In this document: positions 1 through 6,679 of the stretch, piece by piece
Numbering within the stretch: position 1 is the stretch's first letter
Layout: each line of letters starts with the position of its first letter
Assembly (NCBI GenBank): GCA_026984915.1
Contig: JALSRG010000070.1
Span: 1-42,220 of the forward strand
DNA from: Marinosulfonomonas sp.
Lineage (GTDB): Bacteria; Pseudomonadota; Alphaproteobacteria; Rhodobacterales; Rhodobacteraceae
DNA: 42,220 nucleotides
Direction: 5' to 3'
The notes under the pieces: model-generated
The model's database searches: none
What the model saw: the letters and a program-made list of their open reading frames with translations, nothing else
Told to the model about the DNA's origin: nothing
Program-made: the position numbers and the translations under genes

Positions 1-102
1 CTGCCCTCTGTTGTGTGCCACGCTGAATCCAATCATATGCGACATGCTTTAAACGTTACAGTTTTCACACTGCCATTCCATATGCATAACCCTTTGCGAA
101 AT

Positions 103-122
103 GCGCCCTCCAGGTCGGGCGC
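103..122. other. GC-rich hairpin in left-end non-coding stretch
   Basis: A six-base inverted repeat (GCGCCC at 103-108, GGGCGC at 117-122) with an eight-base loop is followed on the plus strand by a short T run at about 128-132. It could end transcription of a gene left of the window, or of the small minus-strand gene at 178-318. The T run is short and offset, so this is a hairpin with possible terminator function only. The rest of positions 1-177 shows no gene I can support. Confidence 0.3.
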
Positions 123-177
123 AGCCATTTTTGCGCGCGCGGTCAGGTTTCTACAGGCCTTGTGCCCCCCCGCCGGA

Positions 178-318
178 TCACACGCTGATGGCGGCGGGCG
201 CTATCTGCGCTGCACCCTCGACCACCTTGTCCGCCTGCGGCAGGACCGTCGGCAGCGCCAGCGCAATTGCCAGCAAAACCAGCAGCCCGACCATTTTCAG
301 CATATTCAGACGTGCCAT
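178..318 (-). CDS. possible 46-residue single-pass membrane protein
   Basis: This is a short ORF of 46 residues. It has a short polar N-terminus (MARLNMLK), one hydrophobic segment rich in Leu/Val/Ala at about residues 9-23, and a mildly polar tail. The start at 318 is chosen because the Shine-Dalgarno-like AAGGA lies about eight bases upstream; the in-frame ATG at 324 would leave only two bases of spacing. I recognise no family. The membrane segment could also be an uncleaved signal peptide. It lies divergent to meaB. ORFs on the plus strand over the same bases have no ribosome binding site and look like shadows. Whether it is expressed is uncertain. Confidence 0.42.
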   Translation of the reverse strand: MARLNMLKMVGLLVLLAIALALPTVLPQADKVVEGAAQIAPAAISV

Positions 319-373
319 ATCCATGTTCCTTCTTTCTTTGCCGTGTGCCTTGGGCTTATGATGCGGCCAACGT

Positions 374-414
374 GGCGGGCTAACCAATATCGGCCCGCCG
401 TTATCAAATAACGG
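374..414. promoter_or_regulatory. overlapping inverted repeats just upstream of meaB
   Basis: Two perfect inverted repeats sit between the small membrane ORF and meaB. The first pairs GGCGGGC (374-380) with GCCCGCC (393-399). The second is a 17-base palindrome, CCGTTAT-CAA-ATAACGG (398-414). They share positions 398-399, so the two RNA hairpins would compete. The second ends a few bases before the AGGAAAAGG ribosome binding site of meaB. This could be an operator or a translational control element. No known consensus is recognised. Confidence 0.4.
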
Positions 415-435
415 GCAGGAAAAGGGCCGCCGCCT

Positions 436-1404
436 ATGGATGTTTCAGACCTGGCAAACCGCGTGATTGGCGGTGAACGCCGCGCTTTGGCCCGAGCGAT
501 CACGTTGGTTGAGAGCGCGCGTGGTGATCACCGTGAGCAGGCCACCGAATTGCTGGAGGCCGTCAGGGGCGCAGGACGGCAGGCGCTGCGCATCGGCCTG
601 TCCGGTACGCCGGGTGTGGGCAAATCCACCTTTATCGAAACCTTTGGCATGATGCTGGTGGGGTTGGGCCTGAAGGTTGCCGTGCTGGCGGTTGACCCCA
701 GTTCTGCCCGCTCCGGCGGCTCGATACTGGGCGATAAAACCCGCATGGAACGGCTGGCGCGTGCGCCCGGTGTGTTCATTCGCCCGTCACCCAGCCAGAC
801 GGAGCTGGGCGGGGTTGCGCGCCGCACCCGCGAGGCTGTCGAGCTGTGTGAAGCCGCCGGTTATGACGTGATCCTGATCGAGACCGTGGGGGTGGGGCAG
901 TCTGAAACCGTTGTGGCAGAGATGTCCGACCTTTTTGTTCTGCTGTTGGCGCCGGCGGGTGGCGACGAATTGCAGGGTGTGAAACGCGGTATCATGGAAA
1001 TTGCCGATCTCATTCTGGTCAACAAGGCAGATGGAGATTTGAAACCAGCCGCGAAACGGACCTGTGCGGATTATGCCGGTGCTCTCCGGTTGCTGCGAAA
1101 ACGCCCGCAGGACCCGCCCGGCTTTCCAAAGGCCATGCTTGTTTCTGCCGTCACGGGCGAAGGGCTGGCAAAGGCATGGGAAGAAATGCAGCACCTGACG
1201 CAATGGCGCAAGGCGCATGGTGTATGGGATGACCGGCGTGCCGAGCAGGCGCGGCACTGGTTTCTGGAGGAAGTGCGACAGGGACTGCTGGCCCAACTGA
1301 ACAAAGAAACGGTGCGCGAACGACTGGAACGATTGGGGCAGGCGGTGGCCAAAGGCGACATCACCGCCACCAATGCCGCGCGGGAATTGCTGCGGGGATT
1401 ATAG
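436..1404 (+). CDS. meaB: MeaB/ArgK-family G3E-type P-loop GTPase
   Basis: This GTPase family assists adenosylcobalamin-dependent methylmalonyl-CoA mutase by gating cofactor loading and protecting the enzyme. The product is 322 residues, normal for the family. It shows a P-loop GTPGVGKST at residues 57-65, the family signature VDPSS followed by SGGSILGDKTRM, an ETVGVGQSE switch segment and the guanine-specificity motif NKAD. The start codon follows an AGGAAAAGG ribosome binding site. No mutase gene lies next to it, so the partner must be encoded elsewhere. The ArgK label used for some homologues (arginine transport kinase) is a historical misnomer. The family call is secure. The exact client mutase is inferred. 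Confidence 0.93.
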   Translation: MDVSDLANRVIGGERRALARAITLVESARGDHREQATELLEAVRGAGRQALRIGLSGTPGVGKSTFIETFGMMLVGLGLKVAVLAVDPSSARSGGSILGDKTRMERLARAPGVFIRPSPSQTELGGVARRTREAVELCEAAGYDVILIETVGVGQSETVVAEMSDLFVLLLAPAGGDELQGVKRGIMEIADLILVNKADGDLKPAAKRTCADYAGALRLLRKRPQDPPGFPKAMLVSAVTGEGLAKAWEEMQHLTQWRKAHGVWDDRRAEQARHWFLEEVRQGLLAQLNKETVRERLERLGQAVAKGDITATNAARELLRGL

Positions 1405-1474
1405 TTCAGCTTCCCCCTTCCCAAAGCAGCCCAAATCAGGTAGCGTGGCCGCACAATCATGACGAGGATATGCC

Positions 1475-1549
1475 GATGATTACTTTCAGGACCCTACCGC
1501 GGAGCTAAACCGCCGGTCCTGAAGGGCTGGCTTTCGCCGCCCGATCATC
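1475..1549 (+). ncRNA. structured 5' leader candidate: three-way junction before ABC exporter
   Basis: Three nested or adjacent stems can be drawn by eye. P1 pairs GATGAT (1475-1480) with ATCATC (1544-1549). P2 pairs TTCAGGACC (1485-1493) with GGTCCTGAA (1515-1523), with an inner GCGG/CCGC helix closing an AGCTAAA loop. P3 pairs GGGC-GGC with GCC-GCCC around a TTTC loop (1524-1542). P2 and P3 abut directly, as in coaxially stacked junctions. There is no T run after P3, so it is not a simple terminator. It lies 35 bases upstream of the exporter start. It matches no riboswitch class I can recall with confidence. Confidence 0.45.
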
Positions 1550-1584
1550 CAAGCTTGTTTCCCTGCATTTCAAGAGCCTCTGTC

Positions 1585-3438
1585 ATGTTCCGTTTCTTTG
1601 AAAACCTTGTTGACCCTTTTGCGCCGTTTGACGAACAGACGCCGCCCAAAGCCCTGTGGCCCTATTTGCGCAGCCAGTATGGCCCGTTCAGAAAGCTGAT
1701 GGTCTGGATGGCGCTGACCGGTGTGCTGGTGGCGATGGTGGAAACCGGCCTGATCTTTTATTCCGGACGGGTGATCGATCTGATGAACGCCAGCGAGGCG
1801 CAAACCTTCTGGTCCGCGCACGGGGTGGAATTGCTGTTGGCCGCCCTGTTCATCCTGTTCCTGCGTCCGCTTGCCATTGCCCTGAACCGGCTGTTTCTGG
1901 AACAGGCCTTTGCCGGCAATATGCAGGCACAGGTGGTGTGGCGTTCGCACAAGCACCTTCTGGGACAGTCGCTGGGGTTCTTCCAGAGCGATTTCGCCGG
2001 ACGACTGGCCAACCGTGTGATGCAATTACGCGTCGCGGTCGAAGACCTGACCTATATGTTTTTCGAGGGCATCTGGTATGCGCTCACCTATGTGGCGGCG
2101 GCATTGCTGATCCTGTTGCAAATGGATGTCCGGCTGGCACTGCCTCTGGCGGTCTGGGTGGTGGCCTACGGGCTTTATGTGCGCTCGGTGGCGCGCAAGG
2201 TGGCGGTGGCCAGCGAAAAACTGTCGGATACGCGTTCGCTGGTGACGGGGCGGATCGTTGACAGCTATTCCAATATCGAAAGCGTGAAACTGTTTGCCCA
2301 CGGCGGAAACGAGGAAACCTATGCGCTGTCCGCGATCAAACGCTTCCGGATACGGTTTTTGCAATTCGTGCGCCTGATGACGAAAATGTCCTTCGGGCTG
2401 AATATGCTGAACGGCGCGCTGATTGTCGGGGTTCTGGGCATGGCCGTCTGGCTGTGGACACTGGGCGAGGTTTCTGTGGGGCAGGTTGCGGCGGCTTCGG
2501 CGCTGACCATCCGTCTGAACGGGATGAGCGGCTGGATCATGTGGCTGACCATCCGCATGTTCGAACAGATGGGGGTGATCCGCGAAGGGCTGCAATCCGT
2601 GGCCGTGCCGCATGACGTGGTGGATGCTTCGGCTGCCCCCGCGTTGAAGGTCGGCGATGGCAGGATCGAGTTTCGCGATGTCTCGCACCATTACGGGCGT
2701 GACAGTGGCGGGCTGGACCATGTGTCGCTGACCATTCCGCCGGCGCAAAAGGTCGGGCTGATCGGGCGCTCGGGCGCGGGGAAATCCAGCCTTGTGAACC
2801 TGCTGCTGCGGTTTCGCGATGCCGAGCAGGGGGAAATCCTGATCGACGGGCAGAACGTGGTCCATGTGACGCAGGACAGCCTGCGCGGGGCGATTGGCAT
2901 GGTGACGCAGGATTCATCGCTGCTGCACCGCTCGGTGCGCGACAACATTCTGTATGGCCGCCCTGACGCGAGCGAGGAGCAGATGATCGCCGCCGCCAAA
3001 CGGGCCGAGGCGCATGAGTTTATCCTTGGTCTGTCCGACCCGCAGGGGCGCACCGGTTATGATGCGCAGGTGGGCGAACGCGGTGTGAAACTGTCGGGTG
3101 GTCAGCGGCAACGCATCGCCATCGCCCGGGTGGTCCTGAAAAACGCGCCCGTTCTGGTGCTGGACGAGGCCACATCGGCGCTCGACAGCGAAGTCGAGGC
3201 GGCAATTCAGCAAACCCTTTACGGTGTGATGCAAGGCAAAACCGTGATCGCCATTGCGCACCGGCTGTCGACCATCGCGCAGATGGACCGGATCATCGTG
3301 CTGGATCAGGGCCGTGTGGTCGAGGACGGCCCACACGAGGCACTATTGGCGAAAAACGGCATTTATGCCGGGTTGTGGCACCGTCAATCGGGCGGATTTC
3401 TGGGGCTGGATACAGAATTCCCCGATCCGCGCGCGTGA
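1585..3438 (+). CDS. ABC exporter, fused membrane and ATPase domains
   Basis: This is a 617-residue half-transporter of the MdlB/ABCB type that would dimerise in the inner membrane and export a lipophilic or peptide substrate. The N-terminal half carries hydrophobic transmembrane segments from about residue 35 to 320. The ATPase half shows Walker A GRSGAGKSS (394-402), signature LSGGQ (503-507), Walker B VLVLDEATSALDS (Asp527, Glu528) and switch His559. All catalytic residues are present. The start at ATG 1585 (MFRFFENLVDP) is preferred over an in-frame TTG at 1555 that would add ten residues. The ribosome binding site is weak (AAGAG). It is probably monocistronic. The substrate cannot be read from sequence. 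Confidence 0.93.
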   Translation: MFRFFENLVDPFAPFDEQTPPKALWPYLRSQYGPFRKLMVWMALTGVLVAMVETGLIFYSGRVIDLMNASEAQTFWSAHGVELLLAALFILFLRPLAIALNRLFLEQAFAGNMQAQVVWRSHKHLLGQSLGFFQSDFAGRLANRVMQLRVAVEDLTYMFFEGIWYALTYVAAALLILLQMDVRLALPLAVWVVAYGLYVRSVARKVAVASEKLSDTRSLVTGRIVDSYSNIESVKLFAHGGNEETYALSAIKRFRIRFLQFVRLMTKMSFGLNMLNGALIVGVLGMAVWLWTLGEVSVGQVAAASALTIRLNGMSGWIMWLTIRMFEQMGVIREGLQSVAVPHDVVDASAAPALKVGDGRIEFRDVSHHYGRDSGGLDHVSLTIPPAQKVGLIGRSGAGKSSLVNLLLRFRDAEQGEILIDGQNVVHVTQDSLRGAIGMVTQDSSLLHRSVRDNILYGRPDASEEQMIAAAKRAEAHEFILGLSDPQGRTGYDAQVGERGVKLSGGQRQRIAIARVVLKNAPVLVLDEATSALDSEVEAAIQQTLYGVMQGKTVIAIAHRLSTIAQMDRIIVLDQGRVVEDGPHEALLAKNGIYAGLWHRQSGGFLGLDTEFPDPRA

Positions 3439-3443
3439 ATCAC

Positions 3444-3472
3444 TTGACGCCCCCCGGCTTTGCGCCTAAACC
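3444..3472 (+). promoter_or_regulatory. predicted sigma-70-type promoter of rpmB
   Basis: TTGACG (3444-3449), a 17-base spacer, then TAAACC (3467-3472). It starts five bases after the ABC exporter stop codon, so rpmB has its own promoter. The predicted transcript has a leader of about 105 nt. Confidence 0.6.
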
Positions 3473-3488
3473 CCGCAGACGGAATTCA

Positions 3489-3521
3489 GGGCACTGTTAT
3501 GATTCACTCATGCCGGTGCCC
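3489..3521 (+). promoter_or_regulatory. hairpin in rpmB leader
   Basis: GGGCAC (3489-3494) pairs perfectly with GTGCCC (3516-3521). An inner ATGA/TCAT helix (3499-3502 with 3508-3511) extends the stem. It lies about ten bases after the predicted transcription start. It could be an autoregulatory site for a ribosomal protein, but this is inference from position and pairing only. Confidence 0.35.
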
Positions 3522-3584
3522 GTTTGTATTATCGAGCCGCCCCAGCGCTGATGCCGGGCAGGCCATGAGACAAGGAAGAAAACG

Positions 3585-3872
3585 ATGGCACGCCGTTGCG
3601 AACTGACCGGAAAAGGCCCGATGACTGGCAACAATGTCAGCCACGCCAAAAACAGAACCCGCCGCCGGTTTCTGCCCAACCTGAACGATGTGACGCTGAT
3701 GTCCGATACCCTGGGGCGCTCTTTCAAGATGCGCATTTCCGCATCGGCCCTGCGCACTGTCGATCATCGTGGCGGGCTGGACGCGTTTCTTGCCAAGGCA
3801 AAAGACGAAGAGCTGTCGGCGAATGCGTTGAAGATCAAGAAAGATATCGCCAAGGCGCAAGCAAACGCCTGA
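3585..3872 (+). CDS. rpmB: 50S ribosomal protein L28
   Basis: L28 is a component of the large ribosomal subunit. The 95-residue product begins [24 protein letters not shown], the typical L28 N-terminus with the conserved NNVSHA segment, followed by the RRRFLPNL motif and a basic body. The length fits alphaproteobacterial L28, which is longer than the E. coli protein because of a C-terminal Lys/Ala-rich extension. The start is supported by an AAGGA ribosome binding site. Its own promoter (3444-3472) and terminator (3898-3934) make it a single-gene unit. The identification is secure. Confidence 0.97.
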   Translation: MARRCELTGKGPMTGNNVSHAKNRTRRRFLPNLNDVTLMSDTLGRSFKMRISASALRTVDHRGGLDAFLAKAKDEELSANALKIKKDIAKAQANA

Positions 3873-3897
3873 AGCCAGCCAGTACAACAAATGACCA

Positions 3898-3934
3898 GAG
3901 GCCTTGCTGTTTTGCAGGGCCTTTTGTTTGTTTT
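3898..3934 (+). terminator. rho-independent terminator of rpmB
   Basis: GGCC-TTGC and GCAG-GGCC form a stem around TGTTTT, followed by CTTTTGTTTGTTTT. The sequence of the stem is nearly the same as that of the atpC terminator at 27914-27948. Confidence 0.85.
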
Positions 3935-3975
3935 AGCGTAGTCTTTCCACAGTGTTTTTTGGCCTTTTTTTCCGG

Positions 3976-4004
3976 TTGAAGTTCATTATTGAGCGCGCTA
4001 GGCT
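3976..4004 (+). promoter_or_regulatory. predicted promoter of the copper-related gene pair
   Basis: TTGAAG (3976-3981), a 17-base spacer, then TAGGCT (3999-4004). The expected transcription start (about 4010-4012) coincides with the ATG at 4010, which would give a leaderless or near-leaderless mRNA. Confidence 0.45.
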
Positions 4005-4009
4005 TATCT

Positions 4010-4354
4010 ATGGCTCGTGGAATATCTGCCCTTTTTCTGTCGCTTGTTCTGGCCTTGACCAGCCTCAGTATGGCTGTGGCCCGGGGACAGGGAAGGCAGA
4101 TTGCCGGTGAAGAGATTGTCATTTGTACCGGGGTCGGCATCACCACGATTACCGTGGATGCCAATGGCAACCCGGTCAAGACAATCCATATGTGCCCGGA
4201 TGCGATGATGCAGATGGCGGCTGCTTTTCAAGCCCCTGTCATGCCGATCCCTTGCAAGGCAAAATTTGTTCGTCAGAGACCAGCCAACGCCCGGCACGCC
4301 GCCTTGCAGGAGGCGCTTTCGCCGCTTGCGCGCGGGCCGCCTGAGTTTGCCTGA
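4010..4354 (+). CDS. small secreted DUF2946-like protein
   Basis: The product is 114 residues with a clear signal peptide (MARGISALFLSLVLALTSLSMAVA). The mature part carries the pattern GEEIVICTGVGITTITVDANGNPV followed by HMCPD and a Met-rich MMQMAA segment. This arrangement resembles DUF2946 proteins, often found with copper-trafficking genes. The next gene, 44 bases on, is a PCu(A)C copper chaperone, and the Cys/Met/His content suits metal handling, but no function is established. The ATG at 4010 lacks a convincing ribosome binding site. An in-frame TTG at 3989 would lie in the promoter spacer and is not preferred. The family call is moderate and made from memory of the motif. Confidence 0.65.
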   Translation: MARGISALFLSLVLALTSLSMAVARGQGRQIAGEEIVICTGVGITTITVDANGNPVKTIHMCPDAMMQMAAAFQAPVMPIPCKAKFVRQRPANARHAALQEALSPLARGPPEFA

Positions 4355-4398
4355 GTACGCATAAAACCAGTCAAATTTCAGGATAAAGGAGACATGAA

Positions 4399-4887
4399 AT
4401 GTCTTTCCGCTCTTTGCTTATGGCCTCATTGGCCACAGTTTCCATAGCCCTGCCTGCATGGGCCGGCAGTATCACGATTGAAGATGCCTATGCGCGGTCA
4501 AGTTCGCCGACGGCCAAAACCGGCGCAGCTTTCTTTACCATTGTCAACGAAGGTGATCAGGTAGATCGCCTGATTGACGTCAAGAGTGATGTGGCCAAAA
4601 AAGTTGAACTTCATACTCATATACATGGTGATAACGGTGTCATGCAGATGCGCCGTGTCGAAGGCGGGTTTGAAGTACCCGCACATGATCACCACAATCT
4701 TATGCGTGGCGGAGACCACGTGATGTTCATGGGGCTGAACCATCCACTCAAGGATGGTGACAAGGTTACCGTTACGCTGGTTTTTGAAAAAGCCGGCGAG
4801 GTAACGGTGGATATTCCGGTGGATCTGGAGCGCCAGCCAAAAGACGGGGCGATGAACGGCCAGATGCAAATGGAGTCCGGAAACTGA
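4399..4887 (+). CDS. periplasmic PCu(A)C copper chaperone (DUF461)
   Basis: PCu(A)C proteins bind Cu(I) in the periplasm and help deliver it to the CuA or CuB sites of cytochrome oxidases. The 162-residue product has a signal peptide ending near AWAG and the domain start ITIEDAYARSSSPTAKTGAAFF. Candidate ligands are His72, Met82, Met84, His107 and Met109 (the last two as HVM). His74 occupies the place where the family motif usually has Met, which gives a His-rich HTHIHG segment. A Met-rich tail (MNGQMQM) may add a further binding site. A good ribosome binding site (AAAGGAGA) precedes the start. It follows the DUF2946-like gene and ends at a strong terminator, so the two are probably one copper operon. 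Confidence 0.9.
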   Translation: MSFRSLLMASLATVSIALPAWAGSITIEDAYARSSSPTAKTGAAFFTIVNEGDQVDRLIDVKSDVAKKVELHTHIHGDNGVMQMRRVEGGFEVPAHDHHNLMRGGDHVMFMGLNHPLKDGDKVTVTLVFEKAGEVTVDIPVDLERQPKDGAMNGQMQMESGN

Positions 4888-4914
4888 CCTGTTGGTTCAC
4901 AGGATTTATTGCGA

Positions 4915-4941
4915 GGGCCGCGTGTCATGCGCGGCCCTTTA
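4915..4941 (+). terminator. terminator after the copper chaperone gene
   Basis: A perfect eight-base stem, GGGCCGCG (4915-4922) with CGCGGCCC (4930-4937), is followed by TTTAT. It separates the copper unit from the convergent gene that ends at 4950. Confidence 0.75.
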
Positions 4942-4949
4942 TGGTCGGC

Positions 4950-5264
4950 CTATCTGGAACAGTAGGCTCGGGCCGTTTCGCCAAAGTTCTTGTAACGCTT
5001 CCAGAATATTTCGTGGCTGCGGCGATCTGACTGGCGCACGTCCTGTGCCTTTTGCGGATTCTTGAAGAAGGTCGCTGCCAGCTTTTGATCTGACCCGGTA
5101 AGCGTAAGATCGGCCACATCCTGGATGCATCCACACAACGCCCTGTTCGCGGCCTTCCGGTCCGAGCGCACGCAGGCCCGTTCAATTGTGCCGGCCGCAA
5201 AAGAAGTTCCGGCCCCGATAACCAACAGGGCCAGCACGGCGGCTGAAGTTGCAAGTTTTTTCAT
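4950..5264 (-). CDS. small secreted Cys-containing protein, function unknown
   Basis: The product is 104 residues with a signal peptide (MKKLATSAAVLALLVIGAGTSFA). The mature part has four cysteines: one in IERACVRSD, two in the CGC of RALCGCIQDVADLTL, and one at the C-terminus in ARAYCSR. They could form two disulfides in the periplasm. Homologues in Rhodobacteraceae are often labelled arginine transporter, but nothing here looks like a transporter: there is no membrane domain beyond the signal peptide and no solute-binding fold is evident. I treat that name as an annotation artefact. It stands alone between the copper chaperone terminator and the YfdX gene, reading on the minus strand. Confidence 0.8.
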   Translation of the reverse strand: MKKLATSAAVLALLVIGAGTSFAAGTIERACVRSDRKAANRALCGCIQDVADLTLTGSDQKLAATFFKNPQKAQDVRQSDRRSHEIFWKRYKNFGETARAYCSR

Positions 5265-5412
5265 CTGTCACTGCCTCGTTACCTGTAGAAGGGCCGGATT
5301 TTTGTTTTTGGCGCCTTCTGTCCCGATCAAGGGTTTTATCCCTTTATAGTGTATTATTTCGCAAAACCGCCCGGTATTCCAGCATTTTTCGGCTTTGGCA
5401 GCGGAATGTGAA

Positions 5413-5436
5413 GCACCGCCGTGTTGGCGGCGGTGC
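5413..5436 (-). terminator. perfect hairpin after the YfdX gene
   Basis: GCACCGCCG (5413-5421) and CGGCGGTGC (5428-5436) form a perfect nine-base stem with a six-base loop, 33 bases past the stop codon of the minus-strand YfdX gene. The downstream T run is only two bases, so termination may be inefficient or factor-assisted. Confidence 0.45.
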
Positions 5437-5468
5437 AGGTTATCATATGACGTCTGGATTGCTGCGGT

Positions 5469-6371
5469 TTATTTGGCAGCATCTTTGGCAGACTGGGCAT
5501 GATCTTTGCCCAGGCCCTGGAACAGGCTTTTCAGCTTGTCAAAGAAGCCTTTGCCCGATCCGCCATTGCCGACTTTCTTGCGGATTTCCTTCATCTCGTC
5601 ACGCAACGGCTTGAAGGCATCCTTTCCGCCATATTCCAACGCCTCGCCGCGGGCGATTTCATGGTCGATTGCGTCCAGAAGTGCCATGAGTTTTGTGTTC
5701 TCATCCTCGGTGCGGTCTGCCTTCTCGCTCAGTTTCTTGGCGTCGTCGATCAGGGCGACCGAGTTCAGGATTGGCAATGGCAACGCAACAACATCAGAGA
5801 CAAGTGTTCCCAATGCGGTGCCCAGCACGACCTTGGCTTCGTCAACTTTGTCGTCCTTGATCAGCGCGGCCGCGGATTTCAGCGCGAGCGGGTAGGTGCC
5901 AAGCGGTATGTAGGTGGTCTTGATGTCCACTTCGCTTGCCAGACTGCTGATGATCGGGCGCGCCAGTTGTAACTGGTGATCCGCGAGCAGGCGCATGGAT
6001 TCAGCCTTGGCCGTTTTTATTTCGGCCGGGCTGGCGATGATGTCGATGACTGTTGAACTGACGTCGACCGGCGCCAGTGTCATGTCCGGGTTCTTGGTCA
6101 GAATGACCTCAAGCTTGCCGATGGCGCGTTCCAAGGCGGCCACGGCATCATCATTCTTTCCGTCTTCAAGCGCTTTTATCGCCTTGTCGGTCTCATCAAG
6201 GGCTGCAATGGCTTCTTCGATCACCTTGGGAGAGTCATCGACGGCTTTTGCCTCAGCCGTGGCACTGGCCTGTGCCTGAGCCTTTGCATCGTTCTGTGTC
6301 TGGGCCGCCAATGGTGACGCAATCAGCGAAGCCAGTGAAAGCGCCAGTACAGATTTTTTCCAATTTGACAT
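5469..6371 (-). CDS. secreted YfdX-family protein
   Basis: The product is 300 residues. It has a signal peptide (MSNWKKSVLALSLASLIASPLAAQ), an Ala/Lys-rich low-complexity stretch, and then the YfdX domain. The domain opens with a helical segment (IEEAIAALDETDKAIKALEDGK) and contains the family features TTYIPLGTYP, VLGTALGTLVSDVVALPLP and DAIDHEIARGEALEYGG. YfdX in E. coli is linked to acid and envelope stress and has chaperone-like activity in vitro. The role here is inferred from the family. The C-terminal 45 residues are Lys/Gly-rich and look flexible. An AAAGGAA ribosome binding site precedes the ATG. It is divergent from the Hint-domain gene. Confidence 0.85.
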   Translation of the reverse strand: MSNWKKSVLALSLASLIASPLAAQTQNDAKAQAQASATAEAKAVDDSPKVIEEAIAALDETDKAIKALEDGKNDDAVAALERAIGKLEVILTKNPDMTLAPVDVSSTVIDIIASPAEIKTAKAESMRLLADHQLQLARPIISSLASEVDIKTTYIPLGTYPLALKSAAALIKDDKVDEAKVVLGTALGTLVSDVVALPLPILNSVALIDDAKKLSEKADRTEDENTKLMALLDAIDHEIARGEALEYGGKDAFKPLRDEMKEIRKKVGNGGSGKGFFDKLKSLFQGLGKDHAQSAKDAAK

Positions 6372-6383
6372 AATTATTCCTTT

Positions 6384-6415
6384 CAGGGTTCTGCATTACG
6401 CAGGTTGAACCCCTG
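6384..6415 (-). promoter_or_regulatory. hairpin immediately upstream of the yfdX-type ribosome binding site
   Basis: CAGGGTTC-TGC (6384-6394) pairs with GCA (6400-6402) and GAACCCCTG (6407-6415), with a small internal bulge. In the minus-strand transcript the stem ends at the AAAGGAA ribosome binding site, but does not include it. It may stabilise or regulate the leader. The rest of the 6372-6679 intergenic region shows no gene. A TTGACA at about 6521 lacks a convincing -10 partner. Confidence 0.4.
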
Positions 6416-6679
6416 ATACGGACGATCAGCTGTTGGGATTTCCCGAAGTCTAGACAGCGTGACCGCGATCCAAAATCAGGAGTATTTGTGTGCTAGGGAT
6501 TTGGGAAGCATGCGCGCTATTGACAAGGGGCAGGCAGAAAATTTTTACTGAAAAATCTGAAAGCCAGCGCTTTGCGTCGTACCAGCCGGATTGCAGTGTG
6601 ACCAATCGGACTCTTTTCAGGGTGATTCGGTTCTGCTATCTTCTGAAAAAAAATAAAACATATGGCAGGAAATACAGGC

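Noticed and set aside
13-411. Overlapping plus-strand ORFs at the left end
   Set aside because: No ribosome binding site, no recognisable domain, and low-complexity Arg/Gln/His-rich translation typical of a shadow frame. A small minus-strand membrane ORF is more plausible there.
1475-1549. Leader upstream of the ABC exporter as a yybP-ykoY (manganese) or ykkC-type riboswitch
   Set aside because: The conserved loop sequences I would expect for those classes are not visible, so only an unassigned structured leader is reported.
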